Assembly: GCA_910575245.1 (NCBI GenBank)
Contig: CAJTEN010000004.1
Location: forward strand, 184,747 to 248,746
Source of the DNA: Clostridia bacterium
Lineage (GTDB): Bacteria > Bacillota > Clostridia > Lachnospirales > Lachnospiraceae
Reading direction: 5' to 3'
DNA length: 64,000 nt
Part shown: positions 1 through 8,884 of the stretch, in pieces
Numbering within the stretch: position 1 is the first letter of the stretch
Layout: the number at the start of each line of letters is the position of its first letter
The notes under the pieces: generated by a model
The model's input: only the letters and a program-made list of their open reading frames with translations
Told to the model about the DNA's origin: nothing
Databases searched by the model: none
Position numbers and translations under genes: made by a program

Positions 1-1
1 T

Positions 2-568
2 AACGTTGTGCTGGGGGATCCGATGTATATGGCTACGCTGATGAGCATTGGACAGCTGCCGGGTATCATCATCCTGTTTTTCATGCCCTATTTTTCTAAT
101 AAATTCTCAAAGAGAGTTTTCATGAGTTTCGGCGGAATCCTGCTGATCGCGGGCTTCTGTCTGATCGGTATCGCGGATACGAACCGGACGCTTCTGCTTG
201 CGGGAACAATACTCAGATCTATCGGTGTCGGGCCGATGTTTGCAGGTATTTACGCATTTATCGCGGATGCGGCGGACTATGGAGAGTGGAAATACGGCGT
301 GCGTTCGGAAGGGCTTATGGCTTCTTCACAGTCTATCGGTTCGAAGATCGGCATCGGTTTGGGTTCCGGTGTTACTGCCTGGATACTGGCCTTTGTGGGA
401 TATGATGCGGCAGCGGCAGCGCAGTCTGCAACCGTAGTTTCCGGAATCCGGTTTACTTATGGGTGGCTGGGTGCGATCTTCAGTGTACTGCTCCTGCTCT
501 TCGTATGGATGATGGATGTGGAGAAGTATCTTCCGGAGATTCGTAAGAGTCAGCCGCAGAAACGGTGA
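2..568 (+). CDS. GPH-family sugar/glycoside cation symporter, C-terminal part (cut by window edge)
   Basis: The frame is open from base 2, so only the C-terminal half of the transporter is visible (about 188 residues). It shows roughly five hydrophobic segments. The MelB/GPH-type stretch 'YAFIADAADYGEWKYGVRSEG' (written here as YAFIADAADYGEWKYG plus VRSEG) lies about residues 84-104. Proteins of this family import glycosides with Na+ or H+ through the cytoplasmic membrane. It lies 79 bases upstream of the UbiD-type decarboxylase and reads the same way, so it may feed the phenolic-ester operon, perhaps with galloyl glycosides. That substrate is an inference from position only. Confidence 0.85.
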   Translation, partial: NVVLGDPMYMATLMSIGQLPGIIILFFMPYFSNKFSKRVFMSFGGILLIAGFCLIGIADTNRTLLLAGTILRSIGVGPMFAGIYAFIADAADYGEWKYGVRSEGLMASSQSIGSKIGIGLGSGVTAWILAFVGYDAAAAAQSATVVSGIRFTYGWLGAIFSVLLLLFVWMMDVEKYLPEIRKSQPQKR

Positions 569-603
569 GAGGGAACCAAAACTGGAAATATGAAAAAGGA
601 ATG

Positions 604-631
604 GCCTGCTGTACGGAGTCGGACAGCAGGC
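604..631 (+). promoter_or_regulatory. Perfect 9-bp hairpin in the leader between transporter and decarboxylase genes
   Basis: GCCTGCTGT (604-612) pairs exactly with ACAGCAGGC (623-631) around a 10-base loop. No T-tract follows; instead the ribosome-binding site (AAAGGAAG) and the ATG at 648 come directly after. It could be an mRNA-processing or stabilising hairpin, or a weak attenuator inside one operon. Confidence 0.5.
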
Positions 632-647
632 AGAAAGGAAGAAAATT

Positions 648-2132
648 ATGAATAACAGGACAGATATTACCTCATTGAGAGACGCGCTTGCCGTGCTTAA
701 GAGTATGCCTGATCAGCTGGTGGAGACGGATGTGCCCGTCAGAGCCCACGCTCAGCTGGCGGGTGTATACCGCTATGTGGGAGCGGGCGGGACGGTGAAG
801 CGGCCCACCAGAGTGGACGGGCCGGCGATGCTTTTTGGGCAGGTGGAAGGATTTGAGGATGCAAGCGTGCTGATCGGGCTTCTGGCCAGTCGGAAGAGGG
901 TTGCTCATTTATTCGGATGTACACAGGAAGAACTGCCTAAAGTGATCTATGACTGTGTCAGGAATCCGATTGCCCCGGTGGTAGTCAAAGATGCGGCTCC
1001 GGTACAGGAGACAGTATATCTTGCAGAGGAGCAGGATTTTGACCTGTATAAGCTGATTCCTGCGCCTACCAATACGCCGGTGGATGCGGGTCCCTATATT
1101 ACCATGGGGATGTGCTATGCGACACATCCGGATACCGGGGTAAGTGACATTACGATTCACAGATTGTGTATTCAGGGAAAAGATGAATTGTCGGTATTCT
1201 TACAGCCCGGCTCACGGCATATCGGCGCTATGGCAGAGCGGGCGGAGGAACTTGGACAGTCTCTTCCAGTCTCAATCTCTATTGGTGTGGATCCGGCTGT
1301 CTCGGTATTGTCCTGTTTCGAGCCGCCTACCACGCCGCTGGGATACAATGAACTTTCCATTGCAGGCGCACTTCGCGGCAAACCGGTGGAACTGGTTCCC
1401 TGTGTGTCGATTAAGGAACATGCGATCGCCAATGCCGAATATGTGATCGAAGGTGAGATCGTACCGGGTGTCCGGGTACAGGAGGATCAGAATACCGGAA
1501 CGGGATTTGCCATGCCTGAATTCCCCGGTTATAACGGTGCGGCCAGCGGCGAGTGCTGGCTGGTCAAGGTCAAAGCCGTGACGCACCGCAGGCATCCGAT
1601 CATGCAGACTTGCATCGGCCCGTCAGAGGAGCATGTCAATATGGCGGGACTTCCGACGGAGGCGAGTATTTATGGCATGATAGAGAAGGCGATGCCGGGC
1701 AGACTGAAAGGCATCTATGCCCATCGCTCCGGCGGGGGAAAATATATGGCGGTACTGCAGTTCGTGAAGAGGGATCATACCGATGAGGGCAGACAGCGTC
1801 AGGCGGCGCTGCTGGCATTTTCGGCTTTTCCGGAACTGAAACATGTCATATTGGTGGATGAGGATGTGGATATCTTCGACAGCAACGATGTGTTGTGGGC
1901 AATGAATACGAGATTTCAGGGAGACCAGGATATCGTAACGATTCCGGGCGTGCGCTGTCATCCGCTGGATCCTTCCAGCAATCCGGCGTACAGCGGCAGC
2001 ATCCGGGATATCGGTATTTCCTGCAAGACCATATTCGACTGTACGGTTCCCTTTGACAGGAAAGACAAATTTGTACGGGCGGAATTTATGGATGTGGATC
2101 CGGCGGTATGGCTGCCGGGATACAGGATTTAA
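648..2132 (+). CDS. UbiD-family decarboxylase, gallate/hydroxybenzoate decarboxylase-like (LpdC type)
   Basis: A 494-residue protein of the UbiD family, which uses prenylated FMN to decarboxylate aromatic or unsaturated acids in the cytoplasm. Family marks are YVIEGEI near residue 265, carrying the conserved acidic residues, and DVDIFDSNDVLWAMNTR near residue 405. The length matches LpdC, the catalytic subunit of Lactobacillus plantarum gallate decarboxylase (about 490 residues). The neighbours fix the specificity better than the sequence alone: a tannase-like esterase, a UbiX-type prenyltransferase and an LpdD-like protein follow within 2.5 kb. The likely reaction is gallate to pyrogallol, with protocatechuate as an alternative. 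The start has a good GAAAGGAAG site. Other UbiD enzymes such as vanillate or 4-hydroxybenzoate decarboxylase cannot be excluded. Confidence 0.85.
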   Translation: MNNRTDITSLRDALAVLKSMPDQLVETDVPVRAHAQLAGVYRYVGAGGTVKRPTRVDGPAMLFGQVEGFEDASVLIGLLASRKRVAHLFGCTQEELPKVIYDCVRNPIAPVVVKDAAPVQETVYLAEEQDFDLYKLIPAPTNTPVDAGPYITMGMCYATHPDTGVSDITIHRLCIQGKDELSVFLQPGSRHIGAMAERAEELGQSLPVSISIGVDPAVSVLSCFEPPTTPLGYNELSIAGALRGKPVELVPCVSIKEHAIANAEYVIEGEIVPGVRVQEDQNTGTGFAMPEFPGYNGAASGECWLVKVKAVTHRRHPIMQTCIGPSEEHVNMAGLPTEASIYGMIEKAMPGRLKGIYAHRSGGGKYMAVLQFVKRDHTDEGRQRQAALLAFSAFPELKHVILVDEDVDIFDSNDVLWAMNTRFQGDQDIVTIPGVRCHPLDPSSNPAYSGSIRDIGISCKTIFDCTVPFDRKDKFVRAEFMDVDPAVWLPGYRI

Positions 2133-2158
2133 AATACAAGATTTAGGAGGAAAATGCA

Positions 2159-3646
2159 ATGAGCAGCGGGCTTAAATTTCAGGAAGAAAAATACGAGATC
2201 AAAACATGTGAATTGGAATCACGGGAAATCACCTACCGGGCCTTTGAGGAGATACAGTATTGTGAAAACCCCGTGGATCCGATTCAGAAACTGAATATTT
2301 TCGTTCCGGAGAGTTATTATCACGACGGACAGATTAACGGATATTCGCTTCATACGGCACCGATCTTTATGCCGAACACGGTGGGCGGTTACATGCCAGG
2401 ACCGGCAGACAGGCCTGGAAGAGACTTTAAGGGAGCCATAAATACCGTGTTTGCGGCAGTGGAGCATGGCTATGTGGTGGTGAGCGCCGGTGTCCGCGGT
2501 CGTACTCCCGGTATGAAAAGCCAGGAGTTTTTCGTAGGCGGAAGATTGGACGGGGAAGAAAGCGATACAGGCAGGGCAGTGGGAAAGGCGCCGGCGTTTA
2601 TCGTTGACATGAAAGCGGCGATACGGTATCTGCGCCACAACAGAGAGAGGATTCCCGGGGATACGGAACATATCATTACCAGCGGTACAAGCGCAGGCGG
2701 CGCATTGTCGGCACTTACAGGGGCTTCCGGAAACAGTGCGGATTACGAGCCGTATCTGGAAGAGATCGGGGCAGCCAGGGAGAGGGACGATATTTTCGCC
2801 GCAAATTGCTATTGCCCGATCCACAATCTGGAGCATGCGGATATGGCTTATGAATGGCTGTTTAACGGATGCAATGAGTTTTATAACCGGGCGTTTAGGA
2901 AGATAGACGGGAAAGTGCAGGAAATCGTTGCGAAAGGCACTTTGACTGAGAAGCAGGCTGCACTTTCCGGACAGTTGAAGCAGCTGTTTCCTGCTTATGT
3001 CAATGCCCTTGCTCTTCAGGATGAAAAGGGAGATCCCCTGGAGCTTGACGAGAATGGCGAAGGTTCCCTGAAGGAGTATATCGGCAGGCTGCTCCTTGCA
3101 TCGGCGCAGCGGGAGCTGGATACCCATGACTCTGCCGGTCGTCTTGGTATGCTGGCGGTAAAGGGCAGTGAGGTGGAACAGCAGGATTGTCTGACTATAG
3201 AAGAGGGTAAGGCAAAGGCGCTTAACTGGAATCTTTTTGTCCGGACTGTCACGAGAATGAAGCCGGTTCCTGCATTTGATGCGCTGAACCTGCACAGTCC
3301 GGAGAATGAGGAATTCGGGACAGAGGCTATCGTGGCGAGACATTTTACGGAGTTTTCCAGGAAAAACAGTGAAGTGAACGGCGAGATGGCCGAAGACAGC
3401 ATTGTGAAAATGCTGAATCCGTTGACTTATATCGGCAAGGCAGATACGGCGAAACACTGGCGTATCCGTCATGGCGCTTTCGACAGGGATACTTCGCTGG
3501 CAATTCCGGTGATCCTGGAAGCGATGTTGAGGAAACATGGTTATGAAGTTGACTTTTTCCTGCCCTGGGGACTGCCCCACAGCGGAGACTATGATCTGGA
3601 TGAAATGTTTGCGTGGGTGGATGAGCTATGCAGAAGAAACGGTTAG
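2159..3646 (+). CDS. Tannase-like alpha/beta hydrolase (subtype B tannase, galloyl esterase)
   Basis: A 495-residue alpha/beta hydrolase. The nucleophile elbow GTSAGG puts the catalytic serine at about residue 178, and a C-terminal histidine lies in [11 protein letters not shown] (about His474). The aspartate before it is probably in the [10 protein letters not shown] region. This layout matches the cytoplasmic bacterial tannase of L. plantarum, which hydrolyses galloyl esters to gallate. No signal peptide is visible, so the substrate must be imported. AGGAGG stands just upstream of the ATG. The gene sits between the decarboxylase (26 bases upstream) and the UbiX-type gene (19-base overlap), so release and decarboxylation of gallate look co-expressed. 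A feruloyl esterase of the same fold is the main alternative. Confidence 0.8.
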   Translation: MSSGLKFQEEKYEIKTCELESREITYRAFEEIQYCENPVDPIQKLNIFVPESYYHDGQINGYSLHTAPIFMPNTVGGYMPGPADRPGRDFKGAINTVFAAVEHGYVVVSAGVRGRTPGMKSQEFFVGGRLDGEESDTGRAVGKAPAFIVDMKAAIRYLRHNRERIPGDTEHIITSGTSAGGALSALTGASGNSADYEPYLEEIGAARERDDIFAANCYCPIHNLEHADMAYEWLFNGCNEFYNRAFRKIDGKVQEIVAKGTLTEKQAALSGQLKQLFPAYVNALALQDEKGDPLELDENGEGSLKEYIGRLLLASAQRELDTHDSAGRLGMLAVKGSEVEQQDCLTIEEGKAKALNWNLFVRTVTRMKPVPAFDALNLHSPENEEFGTEAIVARHFTEFSRKNSEVNGEMAEDSIVKMLNPLTYIGKADTAKHWRIRHGAFDRDTSLAIPVILEAMLRKHGYEVDFFLPWGLPHSGDYDLDEMFAWVDELCRRNG

Positions 3647-4218
3647 TAGTAGGAATCTCCGGCGCCTCCGGGGCGCCGATCGCCGTTGAAGTACTCCGGC
3701 AGTTAAGAGCAATAGAAATGGTAGAAAGCCACTTGATGATCACGAAGGGAGGGCTTATGACGCTGCGTCAGGAGACCGGCCTTTCACCGGAAGAACTGGC
3801 CGGGCTGGCAGATGTCTTCTATGAAAATGACAGAATCGGTGCGGCTCTGGCATCGGGTTCCTTTGCTACGGAGGGGATGCTGGTGGTACCCTGCTCCATG
3901 AAGACCGTGGCAGGGATCGTGTCGGGCTACAGCGACAACCTGCTGTTAAGAGCGGCGGATGTGACGTTGAAGGAGCGCAGAAAGCTGGTCCTGGTGGCGA
4001 GAGAGTCACCGCTCAGTTCCATCCATCTGAGGAATATGTATGAATTAAGCCGGATGGGAGCCGTGATCATGCCGCCCGTTATGACTTATTACAGACAGGC
4101 GGATTCCGTGCAGGAGATGACACGGAATTTCGTGCAGAGACTCTTAGGGCAATTCGGCATGAAGCAGGAGGAATGGGAATGGACGGGAGAGGAGAAAGAC
4201 AGTACACGGAGCGTATAA
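3628..4218 (+). CDS. UbiX-family flavin prenyltransferase (LpdB/BsdB-like)
   Basis: A 196-residue flavoprotein with the UbiX signature GISGASGAP at residues 9-17, the [10 protein letters not shown] region near residue 90 and [12 protein letters not shown] near 130. UbiX enzymes join a dimethylallyl group to FMN, making the prenylated cofactor needed by UbiD decarboxylases, including the one at 648-2132. The gene overlaps the tannase-like gene by 19 bases, which suggests translational coupling. The last 20 residues run past the usual family end and overlap the next gene. Confidence 0.9.
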   Translation: MQKKRLVVGISGASGAPIAVEVLRQLRAIEMVESHLMITKGGLMTLRQETGLSPEELAGLADVFYENDRIGAALASGSFATEGMLVVPCSMKTVAGIVSGYSDNLLLRAADVTLKERRKLVLVARESPLSSIHLRNMYELSRMGAVIMPPVMTYYRQADSVQEMTRNFVQRLLGQFGMKQEEWEWTGEEKDSTRSV

Positions 4219-4571
4219 CGTTGTTCGGTAAAGAAATTCTTGCCACAGTGACGGATACCGGCAAGGGCATGGATGTGTTGATCAGAGGCGGCGACGAGGG
4301 ACATATCGGTGCCGTCGCCGTCGGCGCACCCGGTGAGGAACCGCAGGTCATCGCCTTTCCTGGACATAAGGAAGATGCTGTCTGTGAAAAGTGGGCACGT
4401 GAGATCGGAAAGAGGTATCCTTTTCCTGTCATCGTGAGTGCCGGAATCCACTATGATGGAATTGACAGAGAGCAGATTGGGGAGGTTCTGCGTTCGCTTG
4501 ACGGTATGCTGGAGAAAATTTCTTCAAAACTCACCCGTATCGAGATATGTGGTGATATTATAAAAAAATAA
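4179..4571 (+). CDS. LpdD-like small protein of gallate decarboxylase operons
   Basis: A 130-residue protein resembling LpdD, the small protein encoded with gallate decarboxylase in lactobacilli. Visible marks are DVLIRGGDEGHIGAVAVG near the N-terminus and PVIVSAGIHYDGI in the second half. LpdD-type proteins are thought to help load or keep the prenylated flavin cofactor, though their role is not fully settled. An ATG at 4173 touches the AGGAGG at 4166-4171, whereas the ATG at 4179 is 7 bases from it, so 4179 is the likelier start. The gene overlaps the end of the UbiX-type gene by 40 bases. Confidence 0.75.
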   Translation: MDGRGERQYTERITLFGKEILATVTDTGKGMDVLIRGGDEGHIGAVAVGAPGEEPQVIAFPGHKEDAVCEKWAREIGKRYPFPVIVSAGIHYDGIDREQIGEVLRSLDGMLEKISSKLTRIEICGDIIKK

Positions 4572-4626
4572 TTTCTATTCAGTTGTCAGGCATGGAGGAT
4601 AACGATATAATGAAGTCGGAGAGAAT

Positions 4627-5453
4627 GTGCGGAAAGGAAGACAGATGCAAAAGAAGACACATGACTACGACAATGTGTTCAAAACCATGAAAAGCAAGCA
4701 CAAAAGACTGTTCATCCCAGTGATCAACGATATTTTTAAGAAGGATTATCCATTGGATGCAAAGGTCGATGTATTGCCATCGGAAGGTTATCTGACTGAG
4801 AATGAAACAGCAGACGGAAGCGAGGAAATTGAGGAGCGGATATCGGATTTTCTGATCAGGATCGGAAGCGAAGTTTACCTTTTGGAGTGCCAGAGTTATG
4901 ATGACGGCTCTATGGCGATCAGAATTGCAGAATACGCCTTTGTCGCAGCAAGGCAGTTTGCGGTATGGGATATCGGTCATGCTGAGATTCCGATGCCACA
5001 ATTTTCTGTGATTTATATCAAACGGACAGACAGGACACCGCAGACAACGACGATCACGTTTACTTTTCCGAATGGACAGTGCGTAGATTATGAATCCGAG
5101 AACGTGATCCAATGCTGCGTCTGAACAGAAAGGGTGAATTATCCGATATCGAGTTGATAGACCTGAAGGGATTTGTAAATACTATCATTACGCATATCAC
5201 GAACGGAAATAAAAATGAAGAAAGGCTGGTGAACGCTATGGGAGGAACGATAATCGAGACGGAATCCGAGAAGCTGGTGCGGCATGGGATGCAGCAAGGC
5301 ATACAGCTGGGACAGGCGAAGATGCTTATTGAGATAGGACAGGAGGACGGATTGGAGGATACAGTGATCCTGAAGAGAATCCAGGCGAAGATTGGCCTGT
5401 CTCTGGAAGAGGCGCTGGAATGTATGAGGATGTATGGGAAACAGACGGTGTGA
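4627..5453 (+). pseudogene. Rpn/PD-(D/E)XK nuclease-family transposase-like gene with internal deletion
   Basis: The first open frame (4627-5124) carries the nuclease-like core: SDFLIRI, then YLLECQSYDDGSMAIRI, the D...ExQ pattern of Rpn/YhgA-like proteins. It breaks at ENVIQCCV and stop. A second frame from 5112 resumes with the family's C-terminal part (LNRKGELSDIELIDLKGFVN, then a helical tail to residue 113). In intact relatives a middle segment of roughly 50-60 residues lies between these parts, so both a deletion and a frame change occurred near base 5110. These proteins are mobile DNA endonucleases that promote recombination. The piece is probably inactive. The true start may be the methionine at MQKKTHDYDN. 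Confidence 0.75.
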
Positions 5454-5539
5454 ATTTCAGTTAAGACATTTATTCCATTCGAAAAGCCATTGCAGTAAAA
5501 TGAAATCAACAGTAAATGGGAATTTAAGGGAGAGACGCT

Positions 5540-6098
5540 ATGGTATTATATCATGGAAGTAACACTGGAAATATTAAAACCTAATCAGGCTGATCACGAC
5601 CGGCCATATGTATATATGACCACAATGGATGTGGTTGCCGTATTTTATTTATGCAACGCCGTAGAAAGGCCTTATTATTGGTTTCCCTATGGTTTTGAAA
5701 GTGGCAGTGAGATACCGGTCTACCATGAACTGTACCCGAATGCGCTGAAAGAAATATCGGAAGGTGTCAGCGGGTATATCTACGAAGTGCTTGCAGAAGA
5801 AAATCAAGTCATTCCGTTCAAAAATATTCCATGTGCAAGATTGGTGACAGAGCCTGTCGAAGTAACGAAGTGTGTCCGGGTAGAAAATGCATATGATCTG
5901 TTTATGGAATATGTGAGACAGGGCAAAATGAAGGTAGGCTATTTTGAAGATAAATCAGAGCAGCAATTAGAATGGTGGTATTCATGCTGTGTCGAATATT
6001 TAAAGGAAAAGCATATGGCGCAAACCCCTGATTGTTCTTATGCTTCTTTTATAAAATCAAAATTACCGCAAGTATGGGAAAGATATATCGCAGGATAA
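5540..6098 (+). pseudogene. YHGS-type hypothetical protein with a frameshift near its N-terminus
   Basis: An ATG at 5540 with a good AAGGGAGAG site begins MVLYHGSNTGNIKT and then stops at 5582. The rest of the protein, PNQADHDRPYVYMTTMDVV onward, is in another frame, where an ATG at 5553 opens 181 residues but has no ribosome-binding site. A one-base slip in the A-run near 5576 would join the two. 'YHGS...L.P......YVYLT' is the usual N-terminus of a family of small proteins with a predicted ADP-ribosyltransferase-like fold; that assignment is an inference. No catalytic role is claimed. If the slip is a sequencing error, the gene is intact at about 186 residues. Confidence 0.6.
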
Positions 6099-6155
6099 AA
6101 ACTGTTTATCGGGGAACTGCATAGAAATAAAAGTTGAATTCGGAGAGTTGACAAA

Positions 6156-6701
6156 ATGAAATTTGTAGAGGGGCAATCTATGGAAACAAATGATTTGATA
6201 TTGAGAAATTGGCAGGATAGTGACGCAAAGGCCTTATATGAAATGTGTCTTGACGATGCTTTGATAAAAAGCGGGATTGATTTCTACGATTCAATTGCTG
6301 ACAGCCGGAATGCTATCCATTATTGGAAAAATGACAGGGGCTTTAAGGTGATTTCCAACAAAAGAAATGATAAGTTTATAGGATTTATAAGCCTGGGAGA
6401 TATGAACCGATATGCCGGATATATGGAAATGGAATATGCTATCGCTGCTCAGTACCGGAACAACGGTTATGCGACACAGGCTGTGAAAAGGATGCTCGAT
6501 TATGGATTCAAAGAAATGAATTTATCAGCCATTGCCGCATGGGTGCGGTCACACAATAAGGAGAGCATAAGAGTTTTAGAGAAGTGTTCATTTACTTTTG
6601 AAGGAAGGTTGAGAAAGCACGCCCGTGATAAAAGCGATACACTGTGTCATTCTATCTTAAAAGAAGAATGGGAAAGGAAAGCGGCACAAAAGCAAAATTG
6701 A
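6156..6701 (+). CDS. GNAT-family N-acetyltransferase (RimJ/RimL-like)
   Basis: A 181-residue GNAT protein. It begins like RimJ/RimL enzymes (LILRNWQDSDAKALYEM), has the acetyl-CoA loop AAQYRNNGYATQAVKRML near residue 100 and the family's NKESIRVLEKCSFTFEGRLR near 130. It transfers acetyl from acetyl-CoA to an amine, perhaps a protein N-terminus or a small molecule; the substrate cannot be told. Two starts are plausible: 6156 (GGAGAG upstream) and 6180 (AGAGGGG upstream). The second begins METNDLILR, which fits the family better. Confidence 0.85.
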   Translation: MKFVEGQSMETNDLILRNWQDSDAKALYEMCLDDALIKSGIDFYDSIADSRNAIHYWKNDRGFKVISNKRNDKFIGFISLGDMNRYAGYMEMEYAIAAQYRNNGYATQAVKRMLDYGFKEMNLSAIAAWVRSHNKESIRVLEKCSFTFEGRLRKHARDKSDTLCHSILKEEWERKAAQKQN

Positions 6702-6765
6702 AAATGGAAGGTTCACAACATGGATTTTTGTACTACCAATGCAGATGGGGTGGGCTGGCCGGGCA

Positions 6766-7470
6766 CTACATCAGTTTGGCGAACACAGAGGCCCCGAAGA
6801 CGGTTACAAGCCCGGCCACGGCTATAGCCAGGCTGCTCATGGCACCTTCGATCTCACCCATCTCCATAGCCCTGGCCGTGCCGATCGCGTGGGAGGCCGT
6901 GCCCAGAGCCAGCCCTTTGGCGACGGGTTCTTCGATATGAAATATTTTATATATAAACTCAGCTATGACATTTCCGAGAATCCCCGTAACAATAATGACG
7001 GCGACGGTGATGGTCGTGATGCCGCCTAATTCTTCGGAGATGCCGAGTCCGATGGCAGTGGTGATGGATTTGGGGAGCAGTGTCACATATTGCTCATGGC
7101 TTAGGCCGAATAGCTTCGCCAGTAGGAAGACACTTAAGAGGCTTGCAAACACACCGGAGGCGATTCCTCCGGCCACTGCTTTCAGGTTCTGCCTGAGCAG
7201 GCTGATCTGCCGGTAGAGAGGAACCGCCAGGCTGACTGTGGCCGGAGTCAGCAGATAGCTTATGTATTTAGCGCTCTCATGATAGTGTCTGTATTCTATT
7301 TTCAGAAGTGACAGGACTGCCATGACACAGACTGTTCCGATCAGCAGCGGATTTAAGACGGCCAGCCTGAATTTCTTCTTCAGAAGCAGTCCGCCCTCAT
7401 ATGCGGCGAGACTGATCACGGCTCCGAAAAAAACGGAGTCAACCGGGATGTTTTTCATTTCTTTTAGCAT
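6766..7470 (-). CDS. lrgB: LrgB-family membrane protein
   Basis: A 234-residue integral membrane protein with about six or more hydrophobic segments. It has the LrgB/YohK-type features ESAKYISYLLTPATVSLAVP and PKSITTAIGLGISEELGG, then ASHAIGTARAMEMGEIEGAM near the C-terminus. LrgB acts with LrgA in holin/antiholin-like control of murein hydrolases and in export of small organic acids such as pyruvate. It is encoded just after lrgA on the minus strand (6-base gap), the usual order. Confidence 0.9.
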   Translation of the reverse strand: MLKEMKNIPVDSVFFGAVISLAAYEGGLLLKKKFRLAVLNPLLIGTVCVMAVLSLLKIEYRHYHESAKYISYLLTPATVSLAVPLYRQISLLRQNLKAVAGGIASGVFASLLSVFLLAKLFGLSHEQYVTLLPKSITTAIGLGISEELGGITTITVAVIIVTGILGNVIAEFIYKIFHIEEPVAKGLALGTASHAIGTARAMEMGEIEGAMSSLAIAVAGLVTVFGASVFAKLM

Positions 7471-7476
7471 GCCTTT

Positions 7477-7842
7477 CTATTCGTATTTCCTGTGCTTGTT
7501 ACTACGCCGGATGATATGCTGCGTTACCCGCCCGGTCACTGCCATGACAATGACGGTGGTGATAACGGTGATTAGGATAACAGGGAGCCAGACCGGCCGA
7601 AGGGAGGGCCAGGCGTCCAGAAGTCCCACTGCGGCAGGAATGAACATGACCGGCATGATCTCAATCAGAAAATCAGCGGCTGCACCAACCTGTTCCTGCT
7701 TCAGAATTCCCGTGCACAGGGCAAGAAGCATGAGAACCAGCCCGTAGACGCTGGCAGGAACGGGAAGCGGTATTACAATATGAAGCATTTCTCCCAGAAA
7801 AGAGACAAAAAGGATAATACAAAACTGACGCAGATATTTCAT
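7477..7842 (-). CDS. lrgA: LrgA/CidA-family holin-like protein
   Basis: A 121-residue protein with four hydrophobic segments, including the family's IPLPVPASVYGLVLMLLAL and FIPAAVGLLDAW. It is the first gene of a two-gene minus-strand unit with lrgB. Family members form membrane complexes that affect autolysis and metabolite export. The start has a GGAGGAAT site just upstream (7850 region, read on the minus strand). Confidence 0.9.
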   Translation of the reverse strand: MKYLRQFCIILFVSFLGEMLHIVIPLPVPASVYGLVLMLLALCTGILKQEQVGAAADFLIEIMPVMFIPAAVGLLDAWPSLRPVWLPVILITVITTVIVMAVTGRVTQHIIRRSNKHRKYE

Positions 7843-7937
7843 GGCAGCAATTCCTCCTGACGGGTGTTATCAGCAATAAATCATAGACTATGAAGAAACC
7901 AATGTCAATAGGGACAATGCAATGACCGTACCGCGGC

Positions 7938-7969
7938 GTAACAGGGAAGTCTACCGGCTTCCCTGTTAC
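7938..7969. repeat. GTAACAG...CTGTTAC hairpin, copy 1
   Basis: GTAACAGGGAAG (7938-7949) pairs perfectly with CTTCCCTGTTAC (7958-7969). It lies at the 3' ends of lrgA's leader side and of the SGNH hydrolase gene. Related hairpins with the same GTAACAG/CTGTTAC ends occur near 12,858 and 15,760. It may act as a bidirectional terminator, but no T-tract follows. Confidence 0.6.
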
Positions 7970-8502
7970 ACCGTGGCAAGAAAAGTTTCCGCAATGACAG
8001 AAGCCGCAAGCCTTGATCCTGCCGGTGAGGCATGCTGTCCGTCTGCGTCATACAGCTCCACTTCAGGATGCTCTCTGTGGTACTCCCACCATTTCTCACC
8101 GACAGGAGCCAGCTCACAGCCGGTTTCCTGCTGCAGCCTGCGATAGGCATTGCTCATGGAGGCCTGAGCAGCCTCGCCGTCTGCCTTCGTTGTCCAGGTC
8201 ATATACAGGATGGGTCTTGCACCTGCGTCTGACACCCACCGGATTAATTCCCTGCCGTTTTTGTCCATGACCGATAAATCTCCCATAGGATGTGCGACAT
8301 GCTGCAGGATGACCGCATCATATCCGCCGTAGAGAATATTGAATCGCACTTCCGGCTCTTTCAGATGGAAATCCCAGCCTTTTCCGCCATGTGCTAACAT
8401 TGTGACTTCCACATCTGTGTTTTGTTCATGACATAGCCTGGAGAAGATATGAGGCATGTCGTTGTAGTAGGTGTGGCTGTTTCCGATAAAAAGAACTCTC
8501 AT
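7966..8502 (-). CDS. SGNH/GDSL-type hydrolase
   Basis: A 178-residue protein starting MRVLFIGNSHTYYNDMP, the block I motif of the SGNH/GDSL superfamily with its serine at residue 9. HGGKGWDFH carries the glycine block and a C-terminal DGQHASPAGSRLAA supplies the Asp-x-x-His pair. These enzymes are esterases or carbohydrate deacetylases. There is no signal peptide, so it is cytoplasmic. It is a single gene on the minus strand with GAGGAGGGCACTATAATT upstream of the ATG. Confidence 0.8.
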   Translation of the reverse strand: MRVLFIGNSHTYYNDMPHIFSRLCHEQNTDVEVTMLAHGGKGWDFHLKEPEVRFNILYGGYDAVILQHVAHPMGDLSVMDKNGRELIRWVSDAGARPILYMTWTTKADGEAAQASMSNAYRRLQQETGCELAPVGEKWWEYHREHPEVELYDADGQHASPAGSRLAASVIAETFLATV

Positions 8503-8884
8503 AATTATAGTGCCCTCCTCGTTGGTGTATGGTTGCCTGGGTTCATTATAGCAGATAGAAGGGGAATGTTGGGCTGAACTTTAAGAAGTTTGCTGCAAGA
8601 TAGGAAAAAGACGGCTATTTTTCACGGGTCAGGAATGCGCATTTATTGAAAAAGCTCTGTAAGGCTGAACCGTTACGGTTCATGTATCGTTTGTGCAGAT
8701 AATGGTTGGAAAGGTGGCGGGAATATATTAAAATAATAGTTTAACCGGCACTGTACAATTGTTTTAGACTCACTAAAAACTGAATAAAACTAAATCGGCG
8801 GATAGAAACTGAATGAAAACTGAATAATAATTGCAAAAAGTACTGATTTATGTTATGTTATGAACACATATAGGAAGGAAATAT
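8503..8884. promoter_or_regulatory. Intergenic region with three AAACTGAAT repeats before the unknown gene cluster
   Basis: No gene seen. It holds the divergent promoters of the SGNH gene and of the cluster beginning at 8885. AAACTGAAT occurs at 8777, 8806 and 8817 on the plus strand (29 and 11 bases apart), just upstream of the first cluster gene. Such repeats could be an operator for the winged-helix protein encoded at 9489-10217. A short palindrome TGAACCGTTACGGTTCA lies near 8666. Confidence 0.4.

Noticed and set aside
2219..3580. Minus-strand open frame of 453 residues
   Set aside because: It is the shadow of the tannase-like gene; Cys/His/Arg-rich with no family resemblance and no ribosome-binding site.
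6739..7029. Plus-strand His/Gly-rich open frame after the GNAT gene
   Set aside because: It is antisense to lrgB, which has a complete membrane-protein sequence and the usual lrgAB arrangement.
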